Assembly (NCBI GenBank): GCA_001586965.3
Contig: LUCW03000784.1
Span: 1-22,161, forward strand
DNA length: 22,161 nucleotides
Origin: Sphaeroforma sirkka
Taxonomy: Eukaryota > Opisthokonta > Ichthyosporea > Ichthyophonida
Direction: 5' to 3'
Within the stretch, counting starts at the first letter, position 1. Each line of letters begins with the position of its first letter. Positions 19,011 to 22,161 of the stretch are shown piece after piece. The notes below the pieces were generated by a model. That model was not told the DNA's origin. It saw only the letters and a program-made list of their open reading frames with translations, and did not search any database. The position numbers and the translations under genes were made by a program.

Positions 19011-19790
19011 ACTTCTATTTTTGTTCGTTTTCACACTCATCGTGAATTCCTTCTCTGACATTGGTGATTTGGATCGACAATCACCTCAATGTTCGGTTTC
19101 ATGCCCCTAGTATATATTTTTCTATGATGTTTTTGTACGTAATAATAATAAAAACGCTCAATTTTGGGCTGGTTGACAGGTTGACAGCCTCGAATCTCGA
19201 GTCTCGGTCTCTCGCGGACTGTCGACTGGACGACTGGTAGCCCCTCTCTCTTTCTCTAGTAGTAGAGCCTCTCTAGTCCTCTACTAATAGAGTAGACTAG
19301 TAGGTAGGCCCTCGGGCCTCGGCCCTCCGATCTCTCAGAGAAGGAAACTGATACGATTTACGAAACATAAATATGTATGTAAAAATAAGAATATTAATGA
19401 ATACGACTCGACTACTCGACGTTGTCGACAATATTTTGTTCTTTGTTTTTTGTAAACGCATATTTATTCAATTTTAAAACGTTATAACGGATATATGTGA
19501 TCGGAAAGGACTACCTATTTTTCTTTTTATAGGGCTGGTACTTACTATAAAATCCGTACACACTAAATAATTAGACCCGCAAGGTGCACTTATGAGTATA
19601 CAAAGGACCGCATATGGAATAAAAGTTGAGCGTAAACATATATTTATTCAATTTATAAATGATTTAACGGAAAACGGTTTGGGATTAGTCCACGAGTCAC
19701 TTCACAGCCGACTGGCCCACATTTTTAATTTCCATTCTATCCACTACATATTGAAGTTAGCAATATCATGACAAATGAGCTTGGAGGTGA
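19011..19790. other. Non-coding stretch with a repeat pair spaced 180 bp
   Basis: No gene is supported. 19190-19335 is rich in CTCGG, CTCTAG and TAGTAGAG steps. GTAAAC, TATTTATTCAATTT and a following TAACGG recur at 19452-19490 and 19632-19670 with every landmark offset by exactly 180 bases, so a diverged duplication of roughly 40 bases, or the remains of a 180-bp tandem unit, is present. Confidence 0.6.
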
Positions 19791-19964
19791 GTGTGCGAGT
19801 GTGTGAGTGTTAGATTGTGTGAGTGTGCGAGAGTGTAAGTGTGTGTACTCATACGTATCTGTATGTGTACACGTACATACAATATAGTAAATCTGCCATT
19901 GTATTTTACGTATTTGTGTATGTATGTGGGAGTACATATATGTAGTATATGTATGCATGTAATT

Positions 19965-20006
<42 letters not shown>

Positions 20007-20625
20007 TTCGTATGCATATTTGTGTTATTATTCACATATGTATACTTTTATTCACATACGTGCATATAGAAATAGGTAAATATGACTATATATATATACA
20101 TGTTGTATTTAGGTGTGTGTGTATGTGTTTACGAAGGTATATGCGTCGGTGTCTATTTTTATGTCTTTGTATCCGTTTGTATGTTTGTGTGCGTGCGTAC
20201 ATGTATGTGTGTGTTCGTTTGTGTGTGCGTATGCTTCTGGGAGTGTGTATGCATGTGTGTGTATTTCTGCTTCTGTGTGTGAGTGCGTGGGTTGTGTCTG
20301 TGTGTTTGTGCATATGAGTGGGTGATTTTTGTGTGTAGGCGAGTGGGATGTGTGTGTGGGTGACAGGGCTGTGTGTGTGGGTGAATACTATATGTGTGTG
20401 GGTGGGTGAGTGGGCTGTGTGGGGGGGTGGGTGGGTTGTGTGGGTGGATGTGAGGGTGGATGTGTGGGTAGGTGATTGGGTTGTGTGGGTGGGTGGGTGA
20501 GTGGGTTGTGTGCTTGTGTGTGAGCGAGAGTATGGGGTGTGGGTGTGCGTGTAGGTACGATGCGTGTACACGACAGTGTATGGGACATGGGTGGGCGGGT
20601 TGTGTTTTTTTTAAATGTTTTTGTG
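19790..20625. repeat. GT-rich strand-asymmetric low-complexity block with G-quadruplex motifs
   Basis: The plus strand is GT/GTGA-rich at 19790-19850, has (TA)n at about 19968-20004, and is GTGTGT/GGGTG-rich from 20110 to 20600 with very little C. Four-G-tract motifs occur at 20421-20444 (G7-T-GGG-T-GGG-TTGTGT-GGG) and 20487-20505 (GGG-T-GGG-T-GGG-TGAGT-GGG). The complementary open frames (20571-20086, 20638-20159) read as Thr-His-Pro repeats and are not genes. Confidence 0.93.
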
Positions 20626-21452
20626 TTTTCCCTACCAAAGGGTAAATACACTGACCAACTGATAAAACTATTTATTTATTTATCTATTTGTTTTAAAAAA
20701 TACAATACATAGTCTTTTACATTTCTCTCTACAATTCTCAATTGCCGCCATATTTAAATATTTACAAAATGATGGAATGGGACGGCTTGTGTTTAATGTC
20801 AACTTTCATTGGTTCTCATATTCATCAAAATATTCGAATTGTTGACCTCATCTGGACTCATCAGTCATTACCAGTTCACCACTCATCATTCTCAGACTCT
20901 CAGAGTCTCAGTCTCTCAATATGAGTCATGAGTCGCAGACTCTCTGTCTCTCAGACTCGCTCAGTCTCTCAGTCTCAAACCAATGTGTGTAAAAAAAAAA
21001 ATATAAAAAACAAATTACAAAATCTCTAGAAGACAATGAAAAATCTTCCTATTTTTCAATATTTACATATTTATCCCACCAGAGGCTCACAGAGTCACAG
21101 CAGATTCACAGCTTAGAATTTTAGAAGAAGAAAAATTGAAAATACCGTGACCCTCTCGAGAAAGAAAGAAGAACAAATATGGCTAGAAGGACGTTATTTC
21201 AGTAAAAGCAATTCTCCTCTCAATCCATATGTATTTTTTACATTAAAAAATAGGTGTTTTACAAAGTAGGCTATGAAATGGGAGAGATACATTTTGTTTT
21301 GCTTTTTGTTTTTGTTTTTGTGCTTTTGTTTGTTCTTGTGTTTTTTCTATAAAACCAAAACAAAACAAAAATAGGGGCCTCTATTTTTGTTTTTTTAAAT
21401 AGAAGGAAGGCTGCGTGCTCTTTATCTTTTTTTTTTCATTTTAAAAATCAAC
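20626..21452. other. Non-coding AT-rich stretch with a palindrome
   Basis: No gene is supported. A CTCAGACTC/CAGTCTCT-rich patch lies at about 20885-20985. A TTTTG-rich arm (about 21290-21345) is followed by an AAAAC-rich arm (21352-21372). CAAAAATAG at 21366-21374 and CTATTTTTG at 21381-21389 form a perfect nine-base stem around GGGCCT. Confidence 0.55.
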
Positions 21453-21685
21453 GGGTTCGGATTTATGTTCGGAAATCGGAATTATTTATGTTCGGATTAT
21501 TATCGCTAATACACCAATAGGTGGCTTATTTTAGAAGAAAAAGCAAAACAAAAAGCAAAAAAGCAAAACAAAATATTCCAAACCATAACCTAAATATTCA
21601 AAATTAGACAGCTAATAGTATATTTATGTCCGAACCAAGAGACCTAATAAGAACAGTCCGAACAAATGTAAATAAATCCGAACGC
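21453..21685. mobile_element. MITE-like structure with inverted GTTCGGA-bearing ends
   Basis: GTTCGGA occurs three times near the left end (21455, 21467, 21490), and its complement TCCGAAC occurs three times near the right end (21629, 21657, 21677). The outermost arms, GTTCGGATTTAT at 21455-21466 and its complement ATAAATCCGAAC at 21672-21683, are inverted. Between them lies AT-rich DNA with AGCAAAACA repeats and no open frame. This is the architecture of a short non-autonomous DNA transposon with subterminal transposase-binding repeats. No clear target-site duplication could be identified, so the limits and the class are open. Confidence 0.5.
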
Positions 21686-21919
21686 GTGCAAAACTTTCGA
21701 GGCCAACAAGAAACAATATTTACCCCTCGAGAAGTTCTATACAGAAGGCTAAATATAATTCTTTTTGCAACTTGTTGCCACTAGATGATTTATTATTTTT
21801 ATTTCTACAAAATATTAGTACGTATTTATGTACATAACTACATATGTAAATACAGTCTTTACTTATGTATGTATTTTTAAAATATGGATTTTAGTTGGTA
21901 TAATTTATTTATTTATTAA
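21686..21919. other. AT-rich spacer without recognised features
   Basis: Short TTTATTTATTTATT steps and TACGTATTTATGTACATA-type sequence are present. No gene or site is supported. Confidence 0.6.
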
Positions 21920-22161
21920 AAAGAACTACACGACAAGCACGTAATGGTCAATGGCCCTCGCCTTGTGGGTCAAATACTGGTTTACATCGCTTTAGAATCC
22001 AGCGCTCTACCTTGATGAACTACGAAACAAGATAGCTGCGCAGTTTGGCAATAGTTTTCCCATCACCACGCTGTTACGTGTATTGCGTAACGACCTAAAT
22101 TATATGCGCAGGGTAGGTGGACAAATCGGATCGCTACGCATCATTAAAATTTCAGTTGGAC
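21920..22161 (+). pseudogene. Tc1/mariner (IS630-type) transposase fragment, frameshifted and cut by the window end
   Basis: From 21996 to the end, 55 codons are open and contain Leu-Tyr-Leu-Asp-Glu-Leu followed by a helix-turn-helix-like part with Phe-Pro-Ile-Thr-Thr-Leu-Leu-Arg-Val-Leu. This matches the Tyr-Leu-Asp-Glu and Thr-x-x-Arg-x-Leu pattern of the second DNA-binding helix-turn-helix in Tc1/IS630 transposases. The sense upstream (21920-22010) is in another frame, including Gly-Gln-Ile-Leu and Ala-Leu-Glu-Ser-Ser-Ala-Leu before TGA. Both frames read Ala-Leu at 22002-22010, so a one-base indel there is inferred. The DDE catalytic region would lie beyond the window. The recognition rests on one short motif. 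Confidence 0.5.

Noticed and set aside
20086..20638. Minus-strand frames of about 160 codons rich in Thr, His and Pro.
   Set aside because: Two overlapping frames with the same low-complexity composition come from the GT/GGGTG repeat; no domain or start context.

Overview
The window is AT-rich, repeat-dense eukaryotic DNA. The evidence is a broken LTR-retrotransposon, long microsatellites, TATA-box-like promoters, strong GTAAGT splice-donor consensus sites and a fragment that looks like a Tc1/mariner transposase. No bacterial gene organisation is visible (no operons, no ribosome binding sites). I cannot name the species. An animal or a unicellular relative of animals would fit, but this is a guess.

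Layout. (1) 1-5900: the internal region of a Ty3/gypsy-like retroelement on the + strand. It holds gag (38-2079, broken into six frames), protease and reverse transcriptase (2089-3336), RNase H (3239-3841), a Dam-like N6-adenine methyltransferase domain (3834-4562), a DDE integrase (4553-5785), and the rest of the integrase C-terminus (5778-5900) behind a TC/TATC microsatellite. No LTR is recognisable. (2) 5901-6869: non-coding, with short GC-rich islets. (3) 6870-7447: a TATA box, a candidate first coding exon with a GTAAGT donor, and a 37/38-bp tandem repeat. (4) 8180-10945: about 2.7 kb of alternating purine-pyrimidine low-complexity DNA ending in an uninterrupted (AT)62. (5) 11343-12228, - strand: an unrecognised 240-codon open frame whose stop lies inside a GTAAGTG donor, followed by a 52-codon open stretch in another frame. 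(6) 12229-21450: no convincing genes, but a promoter-like cluster, palindromic arrays, a 44-bp tandem repeat, dispersed heptamer arrays and a G-rich GT tract. (7) 21453-21685: a MITE-like inverted-repeat structure. (8) 21920-22161: a frameshifted Tc1/IS630-type transposase fragment running off the end.

How the parts work together. Only the retroelement forms a coherent functional set. Gag would build the particle, protease would mature the polyprotein, RT and RNase H would make cDNA, and integrase would insert it. The role of the methyltransferase-like domain is unknown. The order RT-RNase H-methyltransferase is what DIRS-type elements carry, yet here it is followed by an HHCC/DDE integrase instead of a tyrosine recombinase. 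This is the most interesting feature of the window. The copy is defective as read: it has at least eight reading-frame breaks and an in-frame UGA between gag and pol, although each segment still keeps its family motifs. This points to recent decay, uncorrected sequencing indels, or both.
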